From: CAYXDO01 sp964463485
Lineage (GTDB): Bacteria; Myxococcota; Kuafuiibacteriia; Kuafuiibacteriales; Kuafuiibacteriaceae
Direction: 5' to 3'
Length of the DNA stretch: 22,286 nucleotides
NCBI GenBank assembly: GCA_964463485.1
Contig: CAYXDO010000176.1
Span: 1-22,286 of the forward strand
Within the stretch, counting starts at the first letter, position 1. Each line of letters begins with the position of its first letter. This document shows positions 1 to 7,961 of this stretch, one piece after another. The notes under the pieces were generated by a model that worked only from the letters and a program-made list of their open reading frames with translations, was not told where the DNA came from and searched no databases. The position numbers were made by a program, and so were the translations under genes.

Positions 1-292
1 GGTCGTGGACGTGGACGAAAACACTCCGCCGATACTCTCTGACTTCAAAAGTGGCTCATCTTCGTGAGCATTCCAAGACTCATGGCCAGGCGGATCTGCG
101 CCCAAATGTATTGCCTATGCCTGTGTTGACGCCTACGTCCACGCCGGCCCACCCACGAACTCGGGATCGGTCAAGCCATCAGGAACCACAGATTTGGGAA
201 ATGACTGTGCCCACGACCCGCTGAACCGCCCAGAGAGTTGTCGCGGAGTCCAAGAATGCTGCAATCTATTGTTTTGTCCTCGATCGCCGGAA
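1..292. other. Left edge, no convincing gene
   Basis: This stretch is AT-richer than the rest. In plus frame 2 a short reading frame enters from outside the window and stops at TGA 65-67, ending in an acidic tail (VVDVDENTPP...); it could be the last codons of an upstream gene. The same frame then stays open from 68 to 430 and encodes a cysteine-rich peptide (about ten Cys, including a Cys-Cys pair). There is no good start or ribosome-binding site, and its end runs into the convergent lipoprotein gene. It may be the relic of a secreted or RHS-type protein tail, but I cannot assign it. Confidence 0.25.
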
Positions 293-2080
293 TCAGGGCA
301 GGATGGTTCTGACGGGCCTGAGCCCTACGAACCAACCGTTATTCTGAGCAGCCACGCCGAGCGTGTTGCCTGCTGGGGCGGAGTTGAATGGGTTCGAGCG
401 CTTGGCAACACGCAGGTTCTTAGAATATGAGAACCACGCGCCGCCCTTGGTCGCGATCGTCCCGGCCGTGCTGCCAATCTCCTCGCCCGTGGCGGGGCTG
501 CTTGGGTCGGTGCACGTGCCGTTCGCACAGACGTTTCCGGCGCAGGCTTCTGCCGGGCAGCAGCGCTCGCAGAAATCGTCCGACGCCTCGGCGGCTGGAC
601 CGTGGCGGTCGCCGGTCCACTCCGCGACATTGCCGTGCAGGTCATAGAGGCCCCAGACATTGGGGAGCTTGCGGGCGACCTCGTGCGTATTCGCAGGTCT
701 CTGAATTCCGGTGGGTACCCAGCCGCCGAGTGTGGCGGTTCCGTCCTGCCCACCCGGCGGACTTTCGGCATTACCGCAGTACCAGGCAATGTCGGACAAG
801 TGACTCAGCGAGTTGCCACAGTCCGGCGCGCCGTCGGGCTCGATCGACAGCTCCTCGCGCCCCGCGCCATGATACGAGGCCGTGCTCGTTCCGGCTCGGG
901 CGGCGTACTCCCATTCCGCCTCGGTCGGAAGCCGATACCCGGCGCAATCCAAGCCCGCGAAGGCGTACTCGAGACCCTGAGCTCCGCCTCCGACGGGCTC
1001 ATAACACCTGGACAGACCTTCGCGATCCGACATCAGGTTCACGAACGCGACCGCCTGATACCACGTGAAGTCGTCGACTGGACAGTCCGGGCAGCCCCCG
1101 TGCTGGGAGTGCGCGCAGCCCGGATCGAGCTCGGCACACTCGCCCTGAGTCACCTCGGTCGCCTTCATCCAGAACGAGCGGGAGATTTGCACCCGCTGAG
1201 CGGGCCACTCGTCGCTCTCCCTGTACCCCCTCGCCGCCTCGAAAGCCGAGTACCCGAACATGAACTCACCCCGCGGTATGCGAACGAACCCTCGCGGTCC
1301 CTCGAGGTCACGTACTCTCCGGCGAAGGTCGTTGACGACCTCTGCGAGAGCTCGCACCTCGGATATCGTCGGGTTGGAGAGCGGGCCTGGATCGTCTCGC
1401 AGGGCGACTTCGATCTCGGCGGACCGGCATACCCAGCCTCCGCCCAGCCGAGTCGGAGCGTCGCCGTCCGCGCAACTCAGGCCCAACTCGGAGAACGTGT
1501 CGCGCCCAGCGACGTCTGGTTCGCAGCGCCAGGCCCCTGCGACGAACTTGGCGACAGAATCTGCGGGACAGCTCCCGCTTGCGAGCGACGTGAGCGTGTC
1601 CGTGCCGGCATCGTCAGGCTCACACACCCAGCTCGCGGATCGGAGCTTCGCGACGTCTCCTTCCGCACAGGCCCCAGCCAGACTCTCGAGCGTGTCGGCA
1701 TCGCCTTCGCAACTCCACACGCCGCTCGCGGACTTGGCGACCTGACCGTCGGCGCAGGCCAGCTTTCGCAGCGTGTCCTCTCCGCAAGTCCATCGACCCT
1801 GCGAAATCACCGGCGTTTGGCCCGGCCCGCAGGTGCTCGCCAAAGCCTCGAAGCCGTCACTGGAAGGCGGCACACACTCCCATCCGCTCGAGGCCCGACG
1901 GAGGATCTTGCCCTCGCAACCCACGAGGCTGTCGACGCGGACGAACCCGTCTTTGAGCCGGATCGCCCCGTCCGTTCCCACCTCGAAGTCGCGACTCGAG
2001 AGCTCCGACTCGTCGAAAGGCGGCTGGACCGTGCAGGCGAGGCCAACCCACGGCAAGAGAGCTCGAACCATCGATTTCAC
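293..2080 (-). CDS. Lipoprotein with six Cys-Trp-Cys repeats and an FGE-like domain
   Basis: Predicted outer-surface lipoprotein of 595 residues. I start it at GTG 2080 because GGGAG (2086-2090) lies 5 bases upstream and the start is one base after the preceding gene's TGA; an ATG at 2098 would add 6 residues but lacks a ribosome-binding site. The N terminus MKSMVRALLPWVGLAC is a lipobox signal with Cys16 as lipid site. Residues about 55-218 hold six units with a C-x(12-13)-W-x-C core, then a short coiled coil (about 240-262), then a formylglycine-generating-enzyme / SUMF1-type C-type-lectin fold (about 264-595) with RLPTEAEWEYAAR and GLYDLHGNVAEWT motifs. The C-terminal GFRCA-like motif of true FGEs reads GLRPV here, so the catalytic cysteine is missing; sulfatase activation is unlikely and a binding or structural role is inferred. 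Last gene of the kinase-TPR-lipoprotein unit. Substrate unknown. Confidence 0.85.
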   Translation of the reverse strand: MKSMVRALLPWVGLACTVQPPFDESELSSRDFEVGTDGAIRLKDGFVRVDSLVGCEGKILRRASSGWECVPPSSDGFEALASTCGPGQTPVISQGRWTCGEDTLRKLACADGQVAKSASGVWSCEGDADTLESLAGACAEGDVAKLRSASWVCEPDDAGTDTLTSLASGSCPADSVAKFVAGAWRCEPDVAGRDTFSELGLSCADGDAPTRLGGGWVCRSAEIEVALRDDPGPLSNPTISEVRALAEVVNDLRRRVRDLEGPRGFVRIPRGEFMFGYSAFEAARGYRESDEWPAQRVQISRSFWMKATEVTQGECAELDPGCAHSQHGGCPDCPVDDFTWYQAVAFVNLMSDREGLSRCYEPVGGGAQGLEYAFAGLDCAGYRLPTEAEWEYAARAGTSTASYHGAGREELSIEPDGAPDCGNSLSHLSDIAWYCGNAESPPGGQDGTATLGGWVPTGIQRPANTHEVARKLPNVWGLYDLHGNVAEWTGDRHGPAAEASDDFCERCCPAEACAGNVCANGTCTDPSSPATGEEIGSTAGTIATKGGAWFSYSKNLRVAKRSNPFNSAPAGNTLGVAAQNNGWFVGLRPVRTILP

Positions 2081-2081
2081 A

Positions 2082-2705
2082 TCAACTCCCACTTCCATCG
2101 AGCAGCCAGAAGGCCACGCCCCCCACGATCGCCGCGCACGCCACGCCGAGGCCTACGTTCGCGAGGGTCGCGTCGGCTCGCGCTCGGTCGAGCGAGTAGC
2201 GATCGTCGAACGGCGAAACGCCAGCAGCCGACTTTGCCAGAAATCCGAAGGTGAGCCCGGTGGCCGCGCCGGCCACGGCGACCCCGCCTGCCACCCAGAT
2301 CCACGACCCCAAGCCGTTCGGAGCGCGATCTCGGTCCGCGATCAGTTGCTTCAGCGTCTCGATGGTCTTTTGCACCTCGTGCGCCTCCTCCGGCTCGGAT
2401 CTGAGGTAGTCCTGGAGATGGACCAGCGCTTGCTCGTAGAGCTCCAGGTTCCGTTCGCACTGAGCCAGCATGAAGAGTACGGACGGGCGCCCCTGAGAGA
2501 GCTCGTAGGAGCTTCGAAAGTGACTCAGCGCGCCTGCGAACTCACCGGCCTCGAACAAGCCGGTCGCCACGTCGAACTCGAGCCTCGCTCTCTCCAAATC
2601 CCGCGCCTCCGCGGGCTCGGCAGCCAAGGCCTCGACGCCTGTCAGCACGCCGACGGCCAGAATGATACACACCCACGATGGCGCGCGTGATCCTCGTCTC
2701 TGCAC
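2082..2705 (-). CDS. Exported TPR-like protein with C-terminal membrane segments
   Basis: About 207 residues. GTG at 2705 is preferred: GGAGG (2711-2715) sits 5 bases upstream, overlapping the end of the kinase gene. The GTG at 2717, directly after the kinase stop, has no such site. The N terminus is a signal peptide or anchor (MQRRGSRAPSW, then a hydrophobic stretch ending ALAAEPAEA). The middle contains two or so TPR-like helical hairpins (GLFEAGEFAGALSHFRSSYEL, ...LAQCERNLELYEQALVHLQDYL), and the C terminus has two Gly/Ala-rich hydrophobic helices, so it is likely periplasmic and membrane-tethered. Small TPR proteins of this type commonly sit beside PEGA-tailed kinases in Myxococcota. Its location between a membrane kinase and a lipoprotein suggests a scaffold in one envelope process; the function is not known. 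Confidence 0.8.
   Translation of the reverse strand: MQRRGSRAPSWVCIILAVGVLTGVEALAAEPAEARDLERARLEFDVATGLFEAGEFAGALSHFRSSYELSQGRPSVLFMLAQCERNLELYEQALVHLQDYLRSEPEEAHEVQKTIETLKQLIADRDRAPNGLGSWIWVAGGVAVAGAATGLTFGFLAKSAAGVSPFDDRYSLDRARADATLANVGLGVACAAIVGGVAFWLLDGSGS
2086..2090 (-). promoter_or_regulatory. Ribosome-binding site deciding the FGE-like gene start
   Basis: GGGAG on the minus strand lies inside the end of the TPR gene, 5 bases before GTG 2080. The TPR stop TGA (2082-2084) and the GTG are separated by one base. This favours GTG 2080 over ATG 2098 and yields a compact lipoprotein signal. Confidence 0.6.
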
Positions 2706-2710
2706 TTCTC

Positions 2711-2715
2711 CCTCC
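2711..2715 (-). promoter_or_regulatory. Ribosome-binding site deciding the TPR gene start
   Basis: GGAGG on the minus strand, 5 bases before GTG 2705 and just after the kinase TGA (2718-2720). Its position favours GTG 2705 over GTG 2717 and indicates translational coupling to the kinase gene. Confidence 0.6.
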
Positions 2716-2717
2716 AC

Positions 2718-4313
2718 TCAGAACTTCGTCGTCCTTCGTTTGTCGATGTTGCGAACCTCGGTGCTCCCCGCGTCGCCTGGCGCCTCCCTCGTCACTGGCT
2801 GCTCGCTCAGCACGCCAGTGTCGGGGACGCCAGCGTGGGGGTGCTCGGCAGGCTCGCCCACGGGCGCGTCGGTAGCTGGGACGGCTGCTTCGACGCGCTC
2901 CGCAGGCGCGGTCACCGCAGCATCGGATACCTTGGCCACCAAGCCCCTCGACCTCCCGAAGGACACTTCGACGGCCGGCGCCGCTGCCGAGAGCTCAACC
3001 GTGCGGGCTGAGTGTCCGAGCATTCGAATCGTCAGGCGATGCGTCTCCCCCGGCCGCAGCTCGACCTCGAAAGGTGTCAGTCCGATGAGTCGCCCCGAGC
3101 CGTCGAATACGTCGGCGCCCGGCGGACTCGACGTCACGCGCCCCCGCCGAGTCGTCCCGGCGTCGGACGCACCCGAGACGGGCGCGGAGACGAGCGGCGC
3201 CTCACGAGCGGCGAGCACTCCAGCATCCACCGGCACGATCTCTGGGCCTGGACCCCTGCCGAAGAACCAAAAGACTCCGACCGCGCCCGCGATCGACCCC
3301 AAAACCAGACCGGTAGACCGCCTTCCCGGTGGGAGCGGACTCGACGTCGACGACCCTGGCTGAGTCGGCAGCACGAACTCCGCGAGCGGCGCGACCGGCG
3401 CGACCGGCGCGACCGTGGGCTCGGTGGGTTCGGGATGGCTTGGGCGCGTGCGAGCGGGCCCCTCGCGAATCTGGATCAGCCGCCTGACGAAGTCCGTGGC
3501 AGACGGCCGCTTGGCTGGGTCGATGTCGAGGCACTCTCGGAGGAGCTCCACGAAGTCCGGCGCGTTCGGCGTGCCCGCCGGAAGCTCGAGCGATGGCTGG
3601 GTGCCCTGGACCTTCGCCCGCATGACGTCGGAAATCTCGCCACCGAACAGACGCGGCCCGGCGAGGATCTCGAAAAGCACTTCGGCGGCTGCGCAGACAT
3701 CCGTCGCGCCCGAGACGTCCGCAGCGATCGCCTGCTCGGGCGCCATATACACGGGTGTCCCGATGAGCGCGCCCGTCGCCGTCTTGAAATCAGCGGTCTT
3801 CACTTTCGCGATACCGAAGTCCACGAGCTTGACGTGAAGACCGTGGTCGTTCACGCGGAGCAAGATGTTGTCGGGCTTGAGGTCACGGTGAACGACGCCC
3901 GCGCGGTGCGCGGCCTCGAGCGCTCGCCCGATTTGCACCGAGACCTCGATCGCGTCGCCGGGTCCAATCACCTTGGTTCTCAGGCCCTGAGTAAGCGAGG
4001 GCCCGTCGATGTACTCCATGACGATCGCGACGATGGCCGGCGACTCGACCCGAACGAAGTCCGTCACGTCCACGATGTTCGTATGGCCGATGTCGCTCAC
4101 GACCTTCGCCTCGTTGAAGAATCGCCTGACGTAGCTATCGTCGGCCGCCAAGCTCGGCTCGAGGACCTTGACGGCAGCCTTCCGTCCGAGGGTCGTGTGA
4201 GTTCCTAGATAAACTCTGCCCATTCCGCCGCGGCCGAGGACTCTCTCCAGACGGTAGCCGCCGAGGACTTGGCCGAGCAGCCCGTCCTGTCCTCCTTTGT
4301 TGGCGAGGCCCAC
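2718..4313 (-). CDS. Transmembrane Ser/Thr protein kinase with PEGA domain
   Basis: Eukaryotic-type (PknB-like) kinase, 531 residues, GTG start; an in-frame TAG 15 bases upstream leaves this as the most upstream start, though no clear ribosome-binding site precedes it. The kinase domain spans about 20-282: glycine loop LGRGGMGRVYLG, ATP lysine 49 in AAVKVLE, catalytic HRDLKPDN (142-149), DFG (165-167), APE (191-193) and Asp205. All key residues are present, so it should be active. A proline-rich linker with APV repeats (about 285-330) leads to one membrane helix (about 335-351). An exterior PEGA-type beta domain (about 391-442) and a low-complexity tail follow. The kinase faces the cytoplasm and the PEGA part the periplasm. 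First gene of a three-gene minus-strand unit; target proteins are not evident. Confidence 0.93.
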   Translation of the reverse strand: MGLANKGGQDGLLGQVLGGYRLERVLGRGGMGRVYLGTHTTLGRKAAVKVLEPSLAADDSYVRRFFNEAKVVSDIGHTNIVDVTDFVRVESPAIVAIVMEYIDGPSLTQGLRTKVIGPGDAIEVSVQIGRALEAAHRAGVVHRDLKPDNILLRVNDHGLHVKLVDFGIAKVKTADFKTATGALIGTPVYMAPEQAIAADVSGATDVCAAAEVLFEILAGPRLFGGEISDVMRAKVQGTQPSLELPAGTPNAPDFVELLRECLDIDPAKRPSATDFVRRLIQIREGPARTRPSHPEPTEPTVAPVAPVAPLAEFVLPTQPGSSTSSPLPPGRRSTGLVLGSIAGAVGVFWFFGRGPGPEIVPVDAGVLAAREAPLVSAPVSGASDAGTTRRGRVTSSPPGADVFDGSGRLIGLTPFEVELRPGETHRLTIRMLGHSARTVELSAAAPAVEVSFGRSRGLVAKVSDAAVTAPAERVEAAVPATDAPVGEPAEHPHAGVPDTGVLSEQPVTREAPGDAGSTEVRNIDKRRTTKF

Positions 4314-4738
4314 GGACTTTGGAACCTAGCAGCAAACGATGCTCCCGTGCAGCCATTCGGAGCCAGTATTTGCGCGCGCCGGCGCAGATCCCGAGAGTTG
4401 CGCAAAACTAGCGGCATTCGTTGCTCCTGATTTCAGCGAAATTGGATCGGCGACAAGTTTTCCAGGCCCGTACTCCTTCCGAGAATCATCGCGCGGCGAG
4501 GCCTTGCTGGAGCTCCATGATCTGGGCGCGAGCGCATTCGCGGCACGACGCCGGTCGGAGCCCCATGCGCCCATCGCCGGGTCGCTCGAGCCGCGAAGCT
4601 TTTGCGCCCGAGGAGCGCGGAGACCTGGCGGCTGCACGTCCGAATCCTGGCTTCCGGTGTTTACGCGCGTCCGCGTTTTGGAGACAATCGAGGAGTGCGT
4701 GAGTGGGTCACCGAGTGCGACTTTGCTGAACCTGGTCG
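4314..4738. other. Divergent spacer between kinase and sensor kinase genes
   Basis: A 425-base intergenic region between two divergent transcription units, with patches of lower GC (about 4400-4480) that would suit promoters. A small dyad, TTTC-AGC-GAAA, lies near 4432. I see no reading frame with convincing codon pattern or start, no clear -10/-35 pair and no RNA gene. Promoters for both flanking units must lie here, by position only. Confidence 0.5.
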
Positions 4739-7549
4739 ATGGTGCGGGGGTCCAGCGAGAGCTCGATCTTGCTCGGCGGCTTGATGCTCGCCGCGAAGGC
4801 TGAAGGCAATCCTGAGTTTGACCCGATTTCGTTGAAGCGGCTCGCCGCGATTCTGACCGGCTGCGCCGCCGCGATCGGCTGCGCTGGGCTGCTGGGGCAC
4901 GCGACCGGCAACCCGGGGATCGCTGAGTTTGGCTGTGACCAACCCCTTCGGGCGGCGGTGGCCCTCGGATTGATCGCCGGAGCTGTCGCGGTCGCGGCGC
5001 TCTTGACACGCAGGCTCGAAGCAGCCCAGGCCGCAGCCGGCGTGCTCGTGGCCGTGGGACTGAGCGCCCTGATGCTCGGGCGTGACTTTGGGCCCGAAGG
5101 CGCCTGGCCGTCCCCCATGACCGCGATGGTCCTGTGCGCGCTGGGTACTGCCGTTATCCTGACCTCTCTTTCGCGGGCGAGCGCACTCGCCCAAGGCCTC
5201 GCGCTCGCCTGCCTCGCGCTCTCGGTCTTTGGGCTGCTGCGCACGCTGTTCGGGGTCGAAGGCGGCTACCCGCTCGCAAACTGGAGTTGGATCACCTTTC
5301 CCGCCGCCCTCGGGCTGTGGATGCTCTGCGCAGCCTTGGTGCTTACTCAGCCAGCTGGGTATGTTCCGCGCCTGCTCACACGACCAGCCCCAGACGGAGT
5401 CATGTCTCGGCGCCTGATGCCTGCGGTGATGCTGGTGCCGCTCGCGCTCGGAAGCGTGCGAATGCTCGGCCAGCGACTCGGCCTCTTCGAGCCAGACCTC
5501 GGCCTCGCCGGGATGATAACCGCCGCCATGGTGTTCATGTCCGTCTTCATCGTCGTGACCGCGAAGCACGTGGGGCGGGTGGACGACGCGCGCGGCGAGG
5601 CGCTGAGCTCTCTGGCCGAAGCACAGGCCATAGGAGGTCTCGGGAGTTGGCTCCATGACCCGCGCGATGGCCACTTCGAGTGCTCGGCGCAGGTGTTTCG
5701 TATCTGCGGACGGGAGCGAGCCGACGTCGCCCCAACACTCTCTGCGTTTCTCGGATTGCTCCACGAGGACGACCGACCTCTGCTGACGTCGCATTTGACG
5801 GGGCTGAGTCTGGAGAGTCCGACATTTCAGATTGAGCTTCGTATGCGTCACGCCGATGGCCGGCTGCTCGACATGTGGATGCGCGCGCGCGGTGAGATCG
5901 ACTCGAGCGACTCGATCAGAAGTGTCATGGGTACGCTGCTCGACGTGACGGAGCGAAGGCGGAACGAACGGGAGCTCATGATGCGCGAGGCTCGGCTCTC
6001 GACGACGCTCACGAGCATCGGCGACGCGGTCATCGCCACCGATCCTGAAGGCCGCGTCGAGCTCATGAACCCGGTCGCTGAGTTGCTCACCGGCTGGACG
6101 TCGGCCGAGGCCTCGGGCCGGCGCCTCTCCGAGAGCTTCAAGATCATCAACGAGCGCACCCGGGCTCCGGTCGAGAGTCCGGTCGATCGAGTCTTGAGGG
6201 AAGGCCGAGTCGTCGGGCTCGCCAACCACACGGCGATCACCCGTCGAGATGGCACGGAGCGGTCGATCGCCGACAGCGCCGCGCCGATTCGAGACGCGTC
6301 GGGCGCGGTGCTCGGTATCGTCATGGTGTTCCGGGACATCACCGAGGAGCGCCTCGCCGAACTGGAGCGAGAGCGCCTGCGCGCCCGACTCATCCAAGCC
6401 GACCGCATGGCTTCGCTCGGAACCATGGCCGCGGGCATAGCCCACGAAATCAACAATCCCCTCTCCTTCATCCAGGCAAATCTGAGCGCGATGGAGCGGT
6501 ATCTGGATGAGCTCGAAGGGCGCTGGGCGAGCGCTCACCGTGACTCCCACCGCGCGGGCTGCGACCGGCTTCGAGAGACCCGGGAGGTCCTCTCGGACTG
6601 CCAGGAGGGCGCCGACCGCGTACGGCGAATCGTGAAGGACCTGACGATGTTCGCGCGCGGACAGGAGGATGAAGGCGAGGTAGCGGACGTACACTCCGTG
6701 GCGCTGTTCTCACTCAAGATGGCCGAGCTCCAGATCCGGCCGCGTGCCCGAATCGTCAAGGAGCTGAGCGATGTACCCTCGGTCGCCGCGGGTCACGCGC
6801 GATTGGGGCAGGTGCTCTTGAATCTGCTCGTGAACGCAGCGCAGGCGATTCCGGAGGGCACGCCGGAGCGTCACTCTGTCCGCCTCGCAACTTATATGGA
6901 GAACGGCTCCGAACGCGTGATCATCGAAGTGAGTGACACCGGCAGCGGGATCGCGCCAGAGCACTTGCCTCGACTGTTCGATCCGTTCTTCACGACCAAG
7001 CCCGTCGGAGCCGGCACGGGCCTAGGCCTCGCCGTGTGCCATGGCATCATCGCGAGCCTGGGCGGAGAGATCAAAGTCGAGAGTAAGCTCGGCGCCGGGA
7101 CGACCTTTCGAGTTTTGCTACCCAAGGCCCAGCACACGAGGCCCGATGAGCCCGTCTTGGCACCGCACCTCCCAGCGCACCGCGGCCGGATCTTCGTCAT
7201 CGACGACGACGCGCGAGTCGGAAAGTCCATCGCTCGCACGCTCGAACCGGATCACGACGTCGTCGTCATGACCGACGCGAAGCAGGCCCTCGAGCGAATC
7301 ATCCAAGGAGATCACTTCGACGCCGTCCTATGCGATCTCATGATGCCGGAGCTCTCGGGGATGGAGATCCACGAGCGACTTCAGGTTACTCACCCAAGTC
7401 TCTTGAAGCGATTCATCTTCGTCACCGGCGGCGCGTTCACCCCGCGGGCGCAAGCATTCCTGGCGTCCGCCGAAGCCACGTGCATCTCGAAGCCCATCGA
7501 TCCCGGAACGCTCTTCGAAGCCATCCGAAAGATCCTCGGGTCGAAGTGA
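4739..7549 (+). CDS. Membrane hybrid sensor histidine kinase (PAS-PAS-HisKA-HATPase-REC)
   Basis: 936 residues. About eight hydrophobic helices (about 33-275) form an integral-membrane sensor of unknown ligand; the SPMTAMVL segment resembles the NTAL-type motif common in such sensors. Two PAS domains follow (about 295-405 and 415-540), each ending in a typical D[VI]TE motif. The HisKA domain has phosphoacceptor His569 in AGIAHEINNPLSFI. The ATPase has N box (LNLLVNAAQA, Asn699), DTGSGI, a phenylalanine-rich FDPFFTTKP and GTGLGLAV. A C-terminal receiver (about 816-936) has the acidic triad DDD 822-824, Asp866 in CDLMMP and Lys in SKPID. All catalytic residues are present. The start is uncertain: neither ATG 4739 nor ATG 4784 (16 residues in) has a strong ribosome-binding site, and both leave the helices intact. 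No partner response regulator lies nearby. Confidence 0.93.
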   Translation: MVRGSSESSILLGGLMLAAKAEGNPEFDPISLKRLAAILTGCAAAIGCAGLLGHATGNPGIAEFGCDQPLRAAVALGLIAGAVAVAALLTRRLEAAQAAAGVLVAVGLSALMLGRDFGPEGAWPSPMTAMVLCALGTAVILTSLSRASALAQGLALACLALSVFGLLRTLFGVEGGYPLANWSWITFPAALGLWMLCAALVLTQPAGYVPRLLTRPAPDGVMSRRLMPAVMLVPLALGSVRMLGQRLGLFEPDLGLAGMITAAMVFMSVFIVVTAKHVGRVDDARGEALSSLAEAQAIGGLGSWLHDPRDGHFECSAQVFRICGRERADVAPTLSAFLGLLHEDDRPLLTSHLTGLSLESPTFQIELRMRHADGRLLDMWMRARGEIDSSDSIRSVMGTLLDVTERRRNERELMMREARLSTTLTSIGDAVIATDPEGRVELMNPVAELLTGWTSAEASGRRLSESFKIINERTRAPVESPVDRVLREGRVVGLANHTAITRRDGTERSIADSAAPIRDASGAVLGIVMVFRDITEERLAELERERLRARLIQADRMASLGTMAAGIAHEINNPLSFIQANLSAMERYLDELEGRWASAHRDSHRAGCDRLRETREVLSDCQEGADRVRRIVKDLTMFARGQEDEGEVADVHSVALFSLKMAELQIRPRARIVKELSDVPSVAAGHARLGQVLLNLLVNAAQAIPEGTPERHSVRLATYMENGSERVIIEVSDTGSGIAPEHLPRLFDPFFTTKPVGAGTGLGLAVCHGIIASLGGEIKVESKLGAGTTFRVLLPKAQHTRPDEPVLAPHLPAHRGRIFVIDDDARVGKSIARTLEPDHDVVVMTDAKQALERIIQGDHFDAVLCDLMMPELSGMEIHERLQVTHPSLLKRFIFVTGGAFTPRAQAFLASAEATCISKPIDPGTLFEAIRKILGSK

Positions 7550-7578
7550 GCCACCGCGGGACCGAGCCTTCGCCTCCA

Positions 7579-7830
7579 TCATCTGGCCCGCGCGTAAGCC
7601 ACGCGGACTCAGGTTCTCACCGATCTGTACGGCGAGCCACTGCGAGTCTTTCGCAGCGACTGGTTTGCCTGCGCGTAGGCTTCGCGGACTCAGCGTCTCA
7701 CAGCGTCTCACCGAACCGTACGGTGGATGAGCTGCGAGTCTCTGGCCGCAACTGGTTTCGAGCCGCAGACAAGATGCCTGCGGTCCCAGGCGTGATCTCA
7801 TCCGGCCCTGGCGCGTAGGCTTCGCGGACT
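7579..7830. repeat. Degenerate intergenic repeat cluster
   Basis: Three copies of a 20-base core occur: GCGCGTAAGCCACGCGGACT (7590-7609), GCGCGTAGGCTTCGCGGACT (7671-7690) and the same again at 7811-7830. Copies 1 and 3 share an upstream TCATCYGGCCC block; copies 1 and 2 share downstream TCTCACCG, GTACGG, TGCGAGTCT and ACTGGTTT blocks. A perfect tandem CAGCGTCTCA pair lies at 7691-7710. A hairpin CCGCAG-(9)-CTGCGG (7763-7783) lies inside a motif, GACAAGATGCCTGCGGTCCC, that resembles a repeat I recall from many bacterial genomes. The 412 bases between the sensor kinase and the next gene's stop hold no gene that I can support. Confidence 0.7.
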
Positions 7831-7961
7831 GTTCCGGGACAAACGCCGGGCGAGTCACGTTGAACCTCCTCCGTCAGGCGCTCGGTATCTATCATGCGCC
7901 GCAGCTCTTGGTCGGTCGTACTCACGGCGGCCGGGCTACTCGTCGCGCGGCTCGGGCGGCA

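Noticed and set aside
602..2254. 550-residue plus-strand open frame opposite the FGE-like lipoprotein
   Set aside because: Shadow of the real gene; the minus strand has a lipobox, repeats and FGE motifs.
4661..6694. 677-residue minus-strand open frame across the sensor kinase
   Set aside because: Opposite-strand shadow of a gene with complete catalytic motifs; its peptide is His/Arg/Glu-rich without domains.
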